From an uncultured Acidimicrobiales bacterium (GTDB lineage Bacteria; Actinomycetota; Acidimicrobiia; Acidimicrobiales; SHLQ01): a DNA stretch of 43,220 nt. How positions within the stretch are numbered: position 1 is the first letter of the stretch; each line of letters starts with the position of its first letter. The stretch lies in contig CAKZVC010000041.1 in assembly GCA_937922235.1 (NCBI GenBank), positions 1 through 43,220 of the forward strand. Direction: 5' to 3'. Below the pieces are notes generated by a model. That model saw nothing but the letters and a program-made list of their open reading frames with translations, was not told the origin of the DNA and did no database searches. Below are positions 27,996-36,601 of the stretch, one piece after another. A program made the translations under genes and the position numbers.

Positions 27996-29102
27996 ATGAG
28001 TGAAGTTCCGCAGACAATGCACGCTGTTCACCTGCTTGGCCATGGTGGGTTCGACATGCTCGAATTCCGGACGGACGTGCCGGTTCCCGTGCCCGAGTCG
28101 AACCAGGTGCTCGTGCAGGTTGGGGCCTGCGGCGTGAACAACACCGATATCAACACCCGCATCGGCTGGTACTCAAAGACCGTCACCGGCGCAACGAACG
28201 ACGGCGGCTCAGACGGCTACGACGATGCGGTCGACGACGATGGCAGCTGGTCGGGCACGCCGCTCACGTTCCCTCGAATCCAGGGAGCAGACGCAGCCGG
28301 CACGATCGTTGCCGTTGGCGCCGACGTAGACGCGTCGCGTATTGGTGAACGGGTCATGGTCCGCAGCATGCAGAACGCCGGTGTCGACGACCCAACGATG
28401 TGCGAGACCTTCGGGTCCGAGTTCGATGGCGGATTCGCCCAGTTCGCTGTCTCCGACGCAACCGAGGTGTTCCCAATCAACAGCGAGCTCACCGATGTCG
28501 AGCTCGCGTCATTCCCCTGCGCCTACTCCACTGCCGAAGGAATGCTGCACAAGGTCGGCTTGGCCGAAGGTGAACGCGTGCTCATCACCGGCGCCTCCGG
28601 AGGTGTGGGCTCTGCGTTGATTCAGCTTGCTGCTCGCCGTGGCGCTCATGTCACTGCCGTAGCCAGCCAATCAAAGTGGCCACAGCTCGATGGCCTTGGA
28701 GCAGAGAAGTTGGTCGATCGAAACGCCGACCTCATCGCCGAGTTCGGCAACGAGTCTTTTGATGTCGTTGCTGATGTCGTTGCCGGCGCCACATTCCCAA
28801 GCCTGATCGACCTGCTGGTTCTGCAAGGTCGCTACGTCACATCAGGAGCGATCGCCGGGCCGATCGTCGACCTCGATGTCCGCAGCTTGTACCTCAAAGA
28901 CCTCACGCTGATGGGCAGCACCAACCAGCCGCGAGTCGTCTTCGAGAACCTCATCCGCTACATCGAAGATGGCGAGATCCGACCGATCGTCTCGCAGACC
29001 TACCCGCTTGAGGACATCGCAAAAGCCCAGCAGGATTTCCTCGACAAAACGTACCCAGGAAAGCTCGTACTGATACCGGCATCGGTATCGACTCACCTCT
29101 GA
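27996..29102 (+). CDS. MDR-family oxidoreductase (quinone oxidoreductase-like)
   Basis: 368 residues of the medium-chain dehydrogenase/reductase superfamily. The N-terminal GroES-like domain has VLVQVGACGVNNTDINTRIGWY and IQGADAAGTIVAVGADV. The NAD(P)-binding Rossmann fold has ITGASGGVGSALIQLAARRGAHVTAV. The usual zinc ligands of alcohol dehydrogenases are not evident, which favours a zinc-free quinone-oxidoreductase-like enzyme. The substrate is unknown. ATG 27996 follows a palindromic repeat hairpin by 25 nt. Confidence 0.88.
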   Translation: MSEVPQTMHAVHLLGHGGFDMLEFRTDVPVPVPESNQVLVQVGACGVNNTDINTRIGWYSKTVTGATNDGGSDGYDDAVDDDGSWSGTPLTFPRIQGADAAGTIVAVGADVDASRIGERVMVRSMQNAGVDDPTMCETFGSEFDGGFAQFAVSDATEVFPINSELTDVELASFPCAYSTAEGMLHKVGLAEGERVLITGASGGVGSALIQLAARRGAHVTAVASQSKWPQLDGLGAEKLVDRNADLIAEFGNESFDVVADVVAGATFPSLIDLLVLQGRYVTSGAIAGPIVDLDVRSLYLKDLTLMGSTNQPRVVFENLIRYIEDGEIRPIVSQTYPLEDIAKAQQDFLDKTYPGKLVLIPASVSTHL

Positions 29103-29266
29103 CGAGGATCGCCGAAGCCGAGTTTCTCGCCCAATCGCGAAGCGTTTGCGGGGGGCCTCGAAACGTCGCTGCCGGAAGGCGCTACAGGGAACGAAGCTCG
29201 CGAAGCGACCATGACGTCTACCGCGGATCTCGACCGTCAGTGTCGAGAAGTTGCAGTGTCGAGAAA
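29103..29266. other. Intergenic mosaic of dispersed repeat fragments
   Basis: Contains GAGTTTCTCGCC and CTCGAAACGTCGC pieces, also present at 1830-1860, plus a repeat (29221-29252) matching 26815-26846. GTGTCGAGAA occurs twice in a row at its end. No coding frame is supported. Confidence 0.6.
29221..29252 (+). repeat. 32-nt dispersed repeat, copy 2
   Basis: Matches 26815-26846 in inverted orientation, with differences confined to the four central bases (TCAG here, GAAC there). The two outer arms are identical (CCGCGGATCTCGACCG and TGTCGAGAAGTT). Confidence 0.8.
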
Positions 29267-29485
29267 TTACTGCGTAGAGCCGTCGTAGAAGTTGGTTTCA
29301 CTGAGGGTCAGCGCCTCGGTGCCGGCGTGTTCAGCATCGACTGCGCTCTTTGTCGTTGAACCAATGAGGGCCGCAAAGAGCGCTCCGCTCATCATGATCG
29401 CCACCGGAAAGACGACGAGCAATAGGACAACGATGAGGATTCCTCCAACCATGAGGTAGAGCGTAGCGGTTACGCTGTCCGACAT
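29267..29485 (-). CDS. Small membrane protein (72 aa)
   Basis: One long or two short hydrophobic helices (LYLMVGGILIVVLLLVVFPVAIMMSGALFAALIG) followed by a soluble, acidic tail ending NFYDGSTQ. No family recognised. Its ATG (29483-29485) overlaps the ATG of the divergent ridA gene (29484-29486) by two bases, so the two start codons share a CATG. A later in-frame ATG at 29452 is possible. Confidence 0.6.
   Translation of the reverse strand: MSDSVTATLYLMVGGILIVVLLLVVFPVAIMMSGALFAALIGSTTKSAVDAEHAGTEALTLSETNFYDGSTQ
29471..29476 (+). promoter_or_regulatory. Leaderless-type -10 box of ridA, inside the divergent CDS
   Basis: TACGCT, 7 nt before ATG 29484. It lies within the first codons of the divergent small membrane protein gene. 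Confidence 0.5.
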
Positions 29486-29828
29486 GTCGAAGCCAGTCGG
29501 TCCTTATACGCCTCTCGTTCGCGCCGGAAACACGTTGTACGTGTCGGGCCAACTCGGATTGAAAGATGGTTCGCTTGTCGACGGACTCGACGCGCAGGTC
29601 CGACAGGCGATCGCGAACCTTTCCGGATTGCTCGAAGCTGAAGGTGCGTCACTCAGCAACATCGTGAAGACCACGGTGCTTCTCGACAACATCGACGACT
29701 ACGCCGACATGAACACCGCGTACACCGAGTCGCTCGGCGACGTTCGTCCAGCGCGCGCGGCTTTTGCCGTCGACGCATTGCCATTGGGCGGTCTCGTCGA
29801 GATCGAAGCGATCGCCGTCGTCGACTAG
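29484..29828 (+). CDS. RidA family reactive enamine/imine deaminase
   Basis: 114 residues of the RidA/YjgF/UK114 family, which hydrolyses reactive 2-aminoacrylate-type imines from amino acid metabolism. Typical features are PVGPYTPLVRAGNTLYVSGQLGL near the N-terminus, NIVKTTVLLDNIDDYADMNTAY, and the C-terminal PARAAFAVDALPLGGLVEIEAIAV with the conserved Arg. The protein is slightly shorter than the usual about 125 residues because the N-terminus begins at P-V-G-P-Y. It has a leaderless-type promoter and abuts the convergent lipoprotein gene with no gap. Confidence 0.9.
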   Translation: MSKPVGPYTPLVRAGNTLYVSGQLGLKDGSLVDGLDAQVRQAIANLSGLLEAEGASLSNIVKTTVLLDNIDDYADMNTAYTESLGDVRPARAAFAVDALPLGGLVEIEAIAVVD

Positions 29829-30971
29829 TTAGCTGTCAGCAACCTCATCTTCGGGCGCAGCTTCTTTGTCAACGGCTTCGTCGTCAACTACATCCTCGTT
29901 CGACGACGCTGCCGCAACCGTCTGCCCACTACGGAGTAGGTCGAGGTTCTCGTTCTGAATCTGAATCACCGTCCGTAGACGGGTGAGGTCTCGCTGGAAG
30001 TCGCGTCGATCGCCCGGGAAGTTCGGAACAACTACCGCTGCGGCGTCGTCGGCGTTCACAGCACAACAACTGACAAGCTCAGCTCGGTATTCAAGCTGGT
30101 TGTCGAAGATCCAGTTGATGGCACCTTCCATTGCGACAATGAAGCCCGCGTTTAGCTCAGGGTTAGAAGCAGCCCAGTCACTTCGAGCGACGGCGATCCA
30201 GATGGGGCAGCGTTCTGTTCCACCACAAAGGGCGAAGTCGAGGTTCTCGACCAGCACGTTTGGCCCACGGAGAAGTTCGGTCGTGATCGGGTCGAACGTT
30301 GCCGCTGCGTCAACTTCGCCGGTCATGAGCTGGCTAGCGATCTCTCGCCCATCGAGGGTTGTGAAGCGCACCGCGAGCGGGTTGCACCCTTCTCGGAGAA
30401 CAACCTCGCGAAGCGCTACCGCCGAGATCGATCGAATCGAGTCAACTGCAACGGTCTTTCCTTCAAGATCGCAACCGTTGTCGATTTCGCTTGCGACCGG
30501 AGCAACGAGCGAGAGACTTCCGCGCTCAGCGTCAGAACCTCCGTCGGTCGCATCGACGTACACGATTGGTTCGACAAGCTGACGAGTGGTGTTCGAGCGG
30601 GCAGCTGCAGTAGACGAGACGATGGCGATCGCCGCCTCCTGTGCCGCGAGCGCAGAGCTCACTGCGCCCTCATCGGTGACGGGCACGTACTCGATCGCAA
30701 TGCCTTGATCTCGAAAGAACCCGCGTGCGTCAGCAATCCATAGTGGTGACGCGCCGATCGAGTTTCGAGCTGCAACGCGAATCGTCTTCAGTTCCGGAAC
30801 CGATGATGACGTCGATGTTGTCGCCTCGAAGGCGATCGCATCGGGCTCGTCGGTCAACACGTCGGCTGAAGAGTCGTCGCTTGGGGCTGTTCCGCACGCT
30901 GCCGCCAGGAGCGCGAGGATAAGTAATACAAGATGTGTTCCGCCCACACCTCTAAGAGGAAGTCGGTGCAT
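29829..30971 (-). CDS. NMT1/SsuA-like solute-binding lipoprotein
   Basis: 380 residues. The lipobox is L-A-A-A-C near residue 26. The body is a type II periplasmic binding protein: IRVAARNSIGASPLWIADARGFFRDQGIAIEYVPV, SALAAQEAAIAIVSS, DLEGKTVAVDSIRS and EVDAAATFDPITTELL are typical of ABC-importer receptors for nitrate, sulfonate or thiamine precursors. Cys residues near 250-260 and 300-305 could form disulfides. An acidic C-terminal tail follows. No permease or ATPase gene is adjacent, so the transporter partners are elsewhere or the protein serves another role. ATG 30971 was chosen for its signal peptide. Confidence 0.85.
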   Translation of the reverse strand: MHRLPLRGVGGTHLVLLILALLAAACGTAPSDDSSADVLTDEPDAIAFEATTSTSSSVPELKTIRVAARNSIGASPLWIADARGFFRDQGIAIEYVPVTDEGAVSSALAAQEAAIAIVSSTAAARSNTTRQLVEPIVYVDATDGGSDAERGSLSLVAPVASEIDNGCDLEGKTVAVDSIRSISAVALREVVLREGCNPLAVRFTTLDGREIASQLMTGEVDAAATFDPITTELLRGPNVLVENLDFALCGGTERCPIWIAVARSDWAASNPELNAGFIVAMEGAINWIFDNQLEYRAELVSCCAVNADDAAAVVVPNFPGDRRDFQRDLTRLRTVIQIQNENLDLLRSGQTVAAASSNEDVVDDEAVDKEAAPEDEVADS

Positions 30972-31242
30972 AGTTCTACTTCGGCCGGCATGTAGTGGCG
31001 TTACATAGGCGTGCCGGACCACTACCACCCAGTAATTTCGCTAGATCCCCTGCAGCACCAATGGTTCAGAACAATGCTGAAGATGTAGATCGAGTGGTCG
31101 TCAGTCTACTTTTTCTCACGACAGGTGACGGGTCGGGCGCGCTGTTTGGACAGGTTTCGTACGATCCTTCACACCGCTCGGTGGTTCGTAAGAAGAAGCG
31201 AAGTTCGCCCAGCAGGCTTCGCGGGGTCTGAGGCGCAGCCGA

Positions 31243-31248
31243 TACTGT
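31243..31248 (+). promoter_or_regulatory. Leaderless-type -10 box of the Tat thioredoxin-like gene
   Basis: TACTGT, 7 nt before ATG 31256. Confidence 0.5.
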
Positions 31249-31255
31249 GTCGCCG

Positions 31256-32122
31256 ATGGCTTCGTACCCACTCGACCGCCGGACTTTCCTCACGGCCAGT
31301 GCCAGTTTGCTAGCGCTCACAGCCTGTGGAGGCTCAGGTTTACAACCTTCGCGCCTTGGCGTTCGTTTTCCTGACGGCTTTCGGGCTCCAAGCGTTGCGG
31401 TTGTTGGGCATGGTCCGCAGCGGTTTCCGTTCGTGGTTATTGCGAATGACGGTTTACCGATGACCAACGGAGCCCCCGAAGAGATCGCAATTGAGGTGCT
31501 CTACGGCGGTGAAACCCTCACCGTGGAGAACGTCGCGATTCGCGGCGCTGGCCAATTCACTCCGTATTACCCGCTGACCTTTACACCCGAAGCTCCTGGC
31601 AGCTACACCGCCCGCACCGAGTTCAGCGATATCGATGTCGAGTTTGTGGTTGTCGAGCGGGCCGACACTCCCCTCTTCCATGTTGGCGATTCTCTCCCGG
31701 CGTTCGATTCGCCGACCTTCGACGACCCTGCTGGCGTTAACCCGGTGTGCAGTCGATCACCCGAACCGTGTCCGTTTCACGAAATCACGCTCACCGAAGC
31801 GCTCTCGAATGGCAAGCCAACAGCGATGCTCATCGCCACCCCTGCGTGGTGTCAGACCGACGTATGCGGGTCGAACCTCGAATGGCTCATGGAGCTCGCA
31901 GCAAGTCGAAGCGACATCAACCTGATCCACTCCGAGGTGTACGCCGACTTCGACGGCGACACTAGCGGAGGGCAACTCCCGAACCGTGCTCCGATGCTCG
32001 AGGAGTGGGACATCGCCTTCGAGCCATCGCTGTTCATTCTCGACGGTGAGGGGACCATCGTCGATGCCCGCCATTTCGCGTTCGACCGAGCCGAAATGGA
32101 CGAAGCGCTGTCGCTCATGTGA
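31256..32122 (+). CDS. Tat-exported thioredoxin-like lipoprotein (C-x4-C)
   Basis: 288 residues. The signal peptide carries a twin-arginine motif (DRRTFLTASASLLALTACGG) with a lipobox Cys near residue 24, so it is probably folded before export and then lipidated. After a beta-sandwich-like region comes a thioredoxin fold: PTAMLIATPAWCQTDVCGSNLEWL with a C-x4-C pair instead of CxxC, then LINLIHSEVYADFDG and WDIAFEPSLFILDGEGTIVDAR. It may reduce or sense thiols outside the membrane. ATG 31256 was preferred over GTG 31247 because of the -10 spacing. Confidence 0.8.
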   Translation: MASYPLDRRTFLTASASLLALTACGGSGLQPSRLGVRFPDGFRAPSVAVVGHGPQRFPFVVIANDGLPMTNGAPEEIAIEVLYGGETLTVENVAIRGAGQFTPYYPLTFTPEAPGSYTARTEFSDIDVEFVVVERADTPLFHVGDSLPAFDSPTFDDPAGVNPVCSRSPEPCPFHEITLTEALSNGKPTAMLIATPAWCQTDVCGSNLEWLMELAASRSDINLIHSEVYADFDGDTSGGQLPNRAPMLEEWDIAFEPSLFILDGEGTIVDARHFAFDRAEMDEALSLM

Positions 32123-32139
32123 CGGCCGGAAAACGAACA

Positions 32140-32161
32140 ACGGCGGCCCGAAGGCCGCCGT
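32140..32161. terminator. Bidirectional hairpin terminator with CGAA loop
   Basis: ACGGCGGCC and GGCCGCCGT form a perfect 9-bp stem around CGAA, between convergent genes. On the minus strand it is followed by TTGTTCGTTTTCC, which suits termination of the Fe-S carrier gene. Confidence 0.8.
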
Positions 32162-32183
32162 CAATTCTCGATTGCGTTCGCTG

Positions 32184-32504
32184 TTAGCTGAACGAAGAAC
32201 CGCAGCCGCAGGTGCGCTCGGCGTTGGGGTTCGTGATCTTGAATCCGGTCTCCTGGATCGACTCGGTGTAGTCGAGAGTTGCGCCTTGGAGCATCTCGGC
32301 TGACGAGGTATCGCAGATGAGACGTACGTCGCCGTACTCCTGGATCTTGTCGTCGTCGGCGACCTCTGAGTCGAAGAACATCTCGTAGCTAAAGCCTGAG
32401 CATCCGCCAGGGCGGACAGCGACGCGCAGAGCGAGTCCTTCTTCGTCTTCAGCGCCAATGAGTTCGGCGACCTTGACGGTGGCCTTATCGGTGAGTGCAA
32501 TCAT
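32184..32504 (-). CDS. erpA: A-type iron-sulfur carrier protein (ErpA/IscA family)
   Basis: 106 residues. Carries Fe-S clusters to target apoproteins. The three conserved cysteines are present: C35 (RPGGCSGFSYEM), C99 and C101 (ERTCGCGSSFS). The fold signatures ALRVAVRPGGCSGF and GFKITNP match the family. The start ATG 32504 has an AGAGGA Shine-Dalgarno. It is divergent from the Mrp/NBP35-type ATPase, another Fe-S biogenesis factor, across 113 nt. Confidence 0.93.
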   Translation of the reverse strand: MIALTDKATVKVAELIGAEDEEGLALRVAVRPGGCSGFSYEMFFDSEVADDDKIQEYGDVRLICDTSSAEMLQGATLDYTESIQETGFKITNPNAERTCGCGSSFS

Positions 32505-32605
32505 GATGATCCTCTCGAGTTCGTTTTCCTGTTTTCAGTGTATCGGACGCGATGGGAGGGAAGTCGAGCCCTAGTTCGGCCAAATATTGCGGCGGTTCTG
32601 GCCGA

Positions 32606-32611
32606 TAGAAT
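32606..32611 (+). promoter_or_regulatory. Leaderless-type -10 box of mrp
   Basis: TAGAAT, close to the TATAAT consensus, 6 nt before ATG 32618. Confidence 0.55.
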
Positions 32612-32617
32612 GCAGTG

Positions 32618-33790
32618 ATGAGCGACCTTCCAACAACTGAGGATCTGATGGGCGTTCTACGCGGGGTGATCGACCCCGAGCTCGGCTCGAACATCGTCGA
32701 GCTCGGCATGGCCAAGAGTGCCAAAGTCACCGACGAGGGACTCGCACAGATCACGATCGCGCTTACAACATCTGGCTGCCCGCTCCGGTCGCAGATTCAG
32801 AAGGACGTTAAGGCCCGCGTCCTGAGTCTTCCGGGTGTCGAGAAGGTCAAGATCAACTGGGACGTGCTCAACCAGGAAGAGAAAGCCAACGTCATGAAGG
32901 TGGCTCGCTTCAACGTGAGCCAGAACGCCCCCGATACGGCAGTTCCGTCGACGACCCGATGCGTGCTGATCGCCAGTGGAAAGGGTGGCGTTGGTAAGTC
33001 GTCGGTGACGGCAAACCTCGCCTCAGCTTTGGCCATCCAAGGCTTCCGCGTCGGCGTGCTCGATGCTGACATCTGGGGATACTCGATCCCTCGTCTGCTC
33101 GGCATCGATGGCCGCCTCGAAGGTTCGGTCGACTCGGGCAAGATCACTCCACACACCATCTCGATGGGTGCCGGCGAGCTCGAGGTCGTCTCGATGGGCT
33201 TCCTCGTCGACTCCGAAGACACCGCCCTTATGTGGCGCGGCCTCATGCTCAACCGTGCAGTGCAGCATTTCTTGCAAGACGTCGAATGGGGTGCCCTCGA
33301 CTATCTGCTGATCGACATGCCCCCGGGTACCGGCGATGTGCAGATGGGGCTGGCAAAGCTCCTCCCCCATGCCGAGATGCTCGTCGTCACGACGCCGTCA
33401 AAGCTCGCCCAAACCGTTGCCGTTCGCGTTGCCAACATGGGTCGCAGCAACTACCTGCGGGTCGCCGGCGTCATCGAGAACATGAGCGCCTTTGTTGACG
33501 AAGACGGCAAGACACACGAGGTGTTTGGCACCGGCGGCGGCGAAGACCTTGCGGCCCAGATCGAAGCACCGCTGATCGGCCAGATCCCCCTCGACCGATC
33601 GATCGTTGACGGCGGCGATACCGGAACACCTGCGGTGCTCGGTGGAGGAGCTGCTGCGGACTCGATCCGGGCAATTGCCCATCACGTCGTGACCGAGCTC
33701 ATTCCGCCGGTCGATATGTCGGGTTGCTCGACCCGGATTATCGATCAGGCGCTTGCGAACCTCGAAGCCATGGACGCCGCCGAGTCGTAA
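32618..33790 (+). CDS. mrp: Mrp/NBP35-family iron-sulfur cluster carrier ATPase
   Basis: 390 residues. The N-terminal MIP18/DUF59 domain (1-95) has LRGVIDPELGSNIVELGM and ALTTSGCPLRSQI. The ATPase domain has the deviant Walker A IASGKGGVGKSSVTANLASAL, DADIWGYSIPRLLG, and DYLLIDMPPGTGDVQ. These proteins bind and transfer Fe-S clusters with ATP. I see no CxxC near the C-terminus, which many homologues use for cluster binding; only single Cys residues are present. An upstream GTG at 32615 is possible, but ATG 32618 fits the -10 box. Confidence 0.94.
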   Translation: MSDLPTTEDLMGVLRGVIDPELGSNIVELGMAKSAKVTDEGLAQITIALTTSGCPLRSQIQKDVKARVLSLPGVEKVKINWDVLNQEEKANVMKVARFNVSQNAPDTAVPSTTRCVLIASGKGGVGKSSVTANLASALAIQGFRVGVLDADIWGYSIPRLLGIDGRLEGSVDSGKITPHTISMGAGELEVVSMGFLVDSEDTALMWRGLMLNRAVQHFLQDVEWGALDYLLIDMPPGTGDVQMGLAKLLPHAEMLVVTTPSKLAQTVAVRVANMGRSNYLRVAGVIENMSAFVDEDGKTHEVFGTGGGEDLAAQIEAPLIGQIPLDRSIVDGGDTGTPAVLGGGAAADSIRAIAHHVVTELIPPVDMSGCSTRIIDQALANLEAMDAAES

Positions 33791-33835
33791 GAGCAACTAG
33801 CTGAATTTCCCGCACTACGTGCCGAACAATTACGC

Positions 33836-34534
33836 ATGAGACGGATTCTTCTGGCGGCACTCTTTCTGTTCCTCGCGAGCTGCGGTGGCGAACCTGAGCA
33901 TCGGGTGCTCTTCATTGGCAACAGCTACACGCACTACAACGACATGCCCAACATGGTCGAGAAGATCTCCTCTACGAACGGAGTGAAGATCGAGACCACG
34001 ATGATCGCTCCAGGTGGCGCCTACTGGCACGAGCATGTCGAGAACCGCGAAGTCATCGACGCGATTCAGTCGGGAGAGTTCGACACCGTGGTCTTTCAGG
34101 AGCAGTCGGTCGCTCCATCAGTGCCATCGTTCGCTGCCACCAACACCTTCCCCGCCGCCCGGCGCCTCGACACCATGGCCGACGCTGCCGGGCTCAACGT
34201 GATCTGGTACCAGACCTGGGGACGACAAAACGGCTTCCCCGACGTTGGCTACTCCGAGTACACCCCGATGCAAGAAGCACTCATCGCGAGCTATGAAGAG
34301 ATCGCCGAGATCAACGGAGGCACAATTGCGCGGGTAGGAGAGAAATGGCAGCGCGCTGGTTCGAGCTTGCTTCCGTTCACGCTGTACACCGCAGACGGAA
34401 GCCACCCATCGCCACAGGGCAGCTATCTCGCTGCGCTTGAGATCGCCGATGCGATCATCATCCCACCGATCATCGAAGCGCCCAGCGTGAATGGCGTCGA
34501 TGAGGAAACCGCCCAGTTGTTGCTGGACGTCTAG
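33836..34534 (+). CDS. SGNH/GDSL-like hydrolase lipoprotein
   Basis: 232 residues. The signal peptide MRRILLAALFLFLASCGG has lipobox L-A-S-C. The mature part is an SGNH-type fold: block I VLFIGNSYTHYNDMP with the likely nucleophile Ser, VVFQEQSVAPS, and block V DGSHPSPQGSYLAALEIADAI with the Asp-x-x-His pair. It is likely an extracytoplasmic esterase or lipase-like enzyme with unknown substrate. Its stop codon shares four bases (CTAG) with the stop of the convergent lipoprotein gene. Confidence 0.82.
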   Translation: MRRILLAALFLFLASCGGEPEHRVLFIGNSYTHYNDMPNMVEKISSTNGVKIETTMIAPGGAYWHEHVENREVIDAIQSGEFDTVVFQEQSVAPSVPSFAATNTFPAARRLDTMADAAGLNVIWYQTWGRQNGFPDVGYSEYTPMQEALIASYEEIAEINGGTIARVGEKWQRAGSSLLPFTLYTADGSHPSPQGSYLAALEIADAIIIPPIIEAPSVNGVDEETAQLLLDV

Positions 34535-35115
34535 CTGACGCTGTAGCCCTCGGGAAGACCTGGAGCGAAGCTCTCACACTCGACGTTGACGCTGCCGAGG
34601 CCGAGCGACTCGCCAACACCAGCAGCGCCTTCCGCATCGACGAAGCGCAGTGCGCTTCCACGGATCGTGTCGGATTGCACAAAGAGGTCGGCGGGCTTGT
34701 CGATCGCAAGCTCGAGAATTCGGTCGTTCCCCACAAGCACCGACACGTAGGGCTGGCCGAAGAAGGCCTGCACGATGACTTGGGTCTCTTCACTGCTCTC
34801 GGGGTCTTGACCAACGCCGAGGGCAAGGATGTCGCCTGCTCCGGCGGCCCAGCACTCGAAGGCAAAGTCGTACTGCGTAGACCCGATCGTTACGTGTCCG
34901 GCAGATACCAACTCGCTCGACGGCACTCGTTCAATCGTGGTCGCTACCTCGACCGTGGTAGTCGGTGCCTGCGACGTCTCGGGCGATTCGGTTGTGGTTG
35001 TCGTCGTCTCTACAGCCGCGTCTGATTCGCCTGATGTGCAGGCTGCGAGGCCGAGCAGCAGTGCCGTCCCAAGGACTACAGCTCGCAAAACGCCGTGTGT
35101 GGGGGGTATCCGCAT
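34531..35115 (-). CDS. Secreted lipoprotein with Thr-rich linker (194 aa)
   Basis: Signal peptide with lipobox L-A-A-C near residue 26. A Thr/Glu-rich linker (ETTTTTTESPE, APTTTVEV) follows, then a domain with GHVTIGSTQYDFAFECWAAG, VIVQAFFGQPYVSVLVGND and NVECESFAPGLPEGYSVS; the two Cys may pair. It resembles small mycobacterial-type lipoproteins in layout, but I cannot assign a family. The convergent neighbour overlaps by 4 nt. Confidence 0.72.
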   Translation of the reverse strand: MRIPPTHGVLRAVVLGTALLLGLAACTSGESDAAVETTTTTTESPETSQAPTTTVEVATTIERVPSSELVSAGHVTIGSTQYDFAFECWAAGAGDILALGVGQDPESSEETQVIVQAFFGQPYVSVLVGNDRILELAIDKPADLFVQSDTIRGSALRFVDAEGAAGVGESLGLGSVNVECESFAPGLPEGYSVS

Positions 35116-35172
35116 AGCGCTGCGAGCCTAGTTTGGGTCGTCAGCGTTTCCGTAATCGGTTGGCACCCCGAT

Positions 35173-35943
35173 TTAGGTACGTGGCCAGAGCGTCTCGGTG
35201 TTCCCATCGACGCCAATGACTTGCCCCGAAATGTGCCGGCCGTAGTGGCTGCACAGGAAGAGGATCAGGTCGGCGATCTCTTCAGGATCGACGAAGCACT
35301 GCATCGATGTTCCGATGGCGTAGAGCTTGCGCACATCGTCGAGTTCCATGTTCTCGACCGCAGCGTGGCCTGCAACGACGCGGTCCATGCGGTCGCCGTT
35401 GACGTTGCCAGGCACGATGCCGTTCACCCGAATGTTGTCGGGTCCAAGCTCCATCGCCAACGTCTTGGTGAAGCCGGTGACGGCCCATTTCGCTGCCGCG
35501 TATGGCGCCCGGGTCGGGTAGCCGAGGATGCCAGCGCCCGAGATGAGGTTGATGATGACCCCGCTCTTCTGCGCTTTGAACACTGGTGCGACCCGACGAA
35601 CGCAGTAGAACTGCGAATCGATCCCGACCGCCATGGTGTGTCGCCATTCTTCGTCGGTGACGTCTTCCACGAGCTTCGTCGGACCGCTCACTCCGGCGTT
35701 GTTGACCATGATGTCGAGGCCGCCGGGGAGAATCTCGTCAAAGATGGCGTTGAGCTGCGACGAGTCGCTCACGTCGCACTCCCACGAAGTGATTCCATCG
35801 GGCAAGGTGGCGAGACCCTTTGGGTCGATGTCGCAGGTGAAGACCTCGGCACCGACCGCGTGCATAGCGAGGGCAGTGGCTCGGCCCATGCCGTCGCCTC
35901 CTGCGGTGATGAAGGCTCTTGTTCCGGCAAGTGAGATTTCCAC
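35173..35943 (-). CDS. Short-chain dehydrogenase/reductase (SDR) family protein
   Basis: 256 residues. Classical SDR: cofactor motif TAGGDGMGRA (TGxxxGxG type), DIDPKGL with an acidic residue favouring NAD(H), NNAGVSG, and the catalytic Tyr-Lys in YAAAKWAV with an upstream Ser in ISGAG. IRVNGIVPGNV and HISGQVIGVDGN end the Rossmann fold. The substrate is not predictable. The start appears to be GTG 35943; no alternative is available before the cofactor motif. Confidence 0.92.
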   Translation of the reverse strand: MEISLAGTRAFITAGGDGMGRATALAMHAVGAEVFTCDIDPKGLATLPDGITSWECDVSDSSQLNAIFDEILPGGLDIMVNNAGVSGPTKLVEDVTDEEWRHTMAVGIDSQFYCVRRVAPVFKAQKSGVIINLISGAGILGYPTRAPYAAAKWAVTGFTKTLAMELGPDNIRVNGIVPGNVNGDRMDRVVAGHAAVENMELDDVRKLYAIGTSMQCFVDPEEIADLILFLCSHYGRHISGQVIGVDGNTETLWPRT

Positions 35944-35990
35944 GGCGACAGTCTTGCTATGCCCGTCGACCCGCGCAAGCGGTTTGACGG

Positions 35991-36527
35991 CTACTCCTGC
36001 GGGGTGGGTGGCGGATCGAGGACTTCGACGGCCCAGCCACCGTCTCGATCGATTCGAGCGAACAGTCCTGCGTCGCCCGACTCGATGGGCAGGTCAACGG
36101 GGTCGTGTCCAAAGACCACCGTGGCGCGGGAGGCAGTTCCGTCGGAGCGCTTGCGGTGAAGCGCAAAGTAGCCCTCGGCCTGGTCGAGGAACGGCACGAG
36201 CTCGGGCGATCGCTGCGATGCGGGAAGCTCCGATGCGGGGCCACGACTCGACAGTTCCCATTTGGCGAACTGCGAGGGCCGCAACCGAAGGCCGGCAGCC
36301 TTCAGCCGCCGGACAAGCTCTCGGCTTCCTACCGCTTCGGCACCGATCTCGATGGCCTGCTCACGGCTCACAATGTCAATGTCGTAGTGGTCGCCCTGGA
36401 AGCCAACCCGGCGACATCCGAGCTGGCGAGCAAAGTCGTGAAGCTCGACCAAGTCGGTGTCAGACACGAGGTGGCACCAATAGGTATCTCGCCACGGCCA
36501 GCGAGCCTCATCGACAAGAATTGCCAT
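35991..36527 (-). CDS. DUF4031-containing protein
   Basis: 178 residues. The N-terminus MAILVDEARWPWRDTYWCHLVSD and LHDFARQLGCRRVGFQGDHYDI match the small DUF4031 domain found in many actinobacteria; its role is unknown. The C-terminal half is less conserved and charged, ending PPPTPQE. ATG 36527 has a TACGGT box 6 nt upstream. The next gene upstream, a HATPase anti-sigma factor, is divergent. Confidence 0.82.
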   Translation of the reverse strand: MAILVDEARWPWRDTYWCHLVSDTDLVELHDFARQLGCRRVGFQGDHYDIDIVSREQAIEIGAEAVGSRELVRRLKAAGLRLRPSQFAKWELSSRGPASELPASQRSPELVPFLDQAEGYFALHRKRSDGTASRATVVFGHDPVDLPIESGDAGLFARIDRDGGWAVEVLDPPPTPQE

Positions 36528-36533
36528 GCGCCC

Positions 36534-36539
36534 ACCGTA
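36534..36539 (-). promoter_or_regulatory. Leaderless-type -10 box of the DUF4031 gene
   Basis: TACGGT on the minus strand, 6 nt before ATG 36527. Confidence 0.5.
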
Positions 36540-36601
36540 GGGCCAGATCTGAATAGTGAGGATCATTCCCTCTCACGCGCCCGACTGGCACACTCATCTA
36601 T

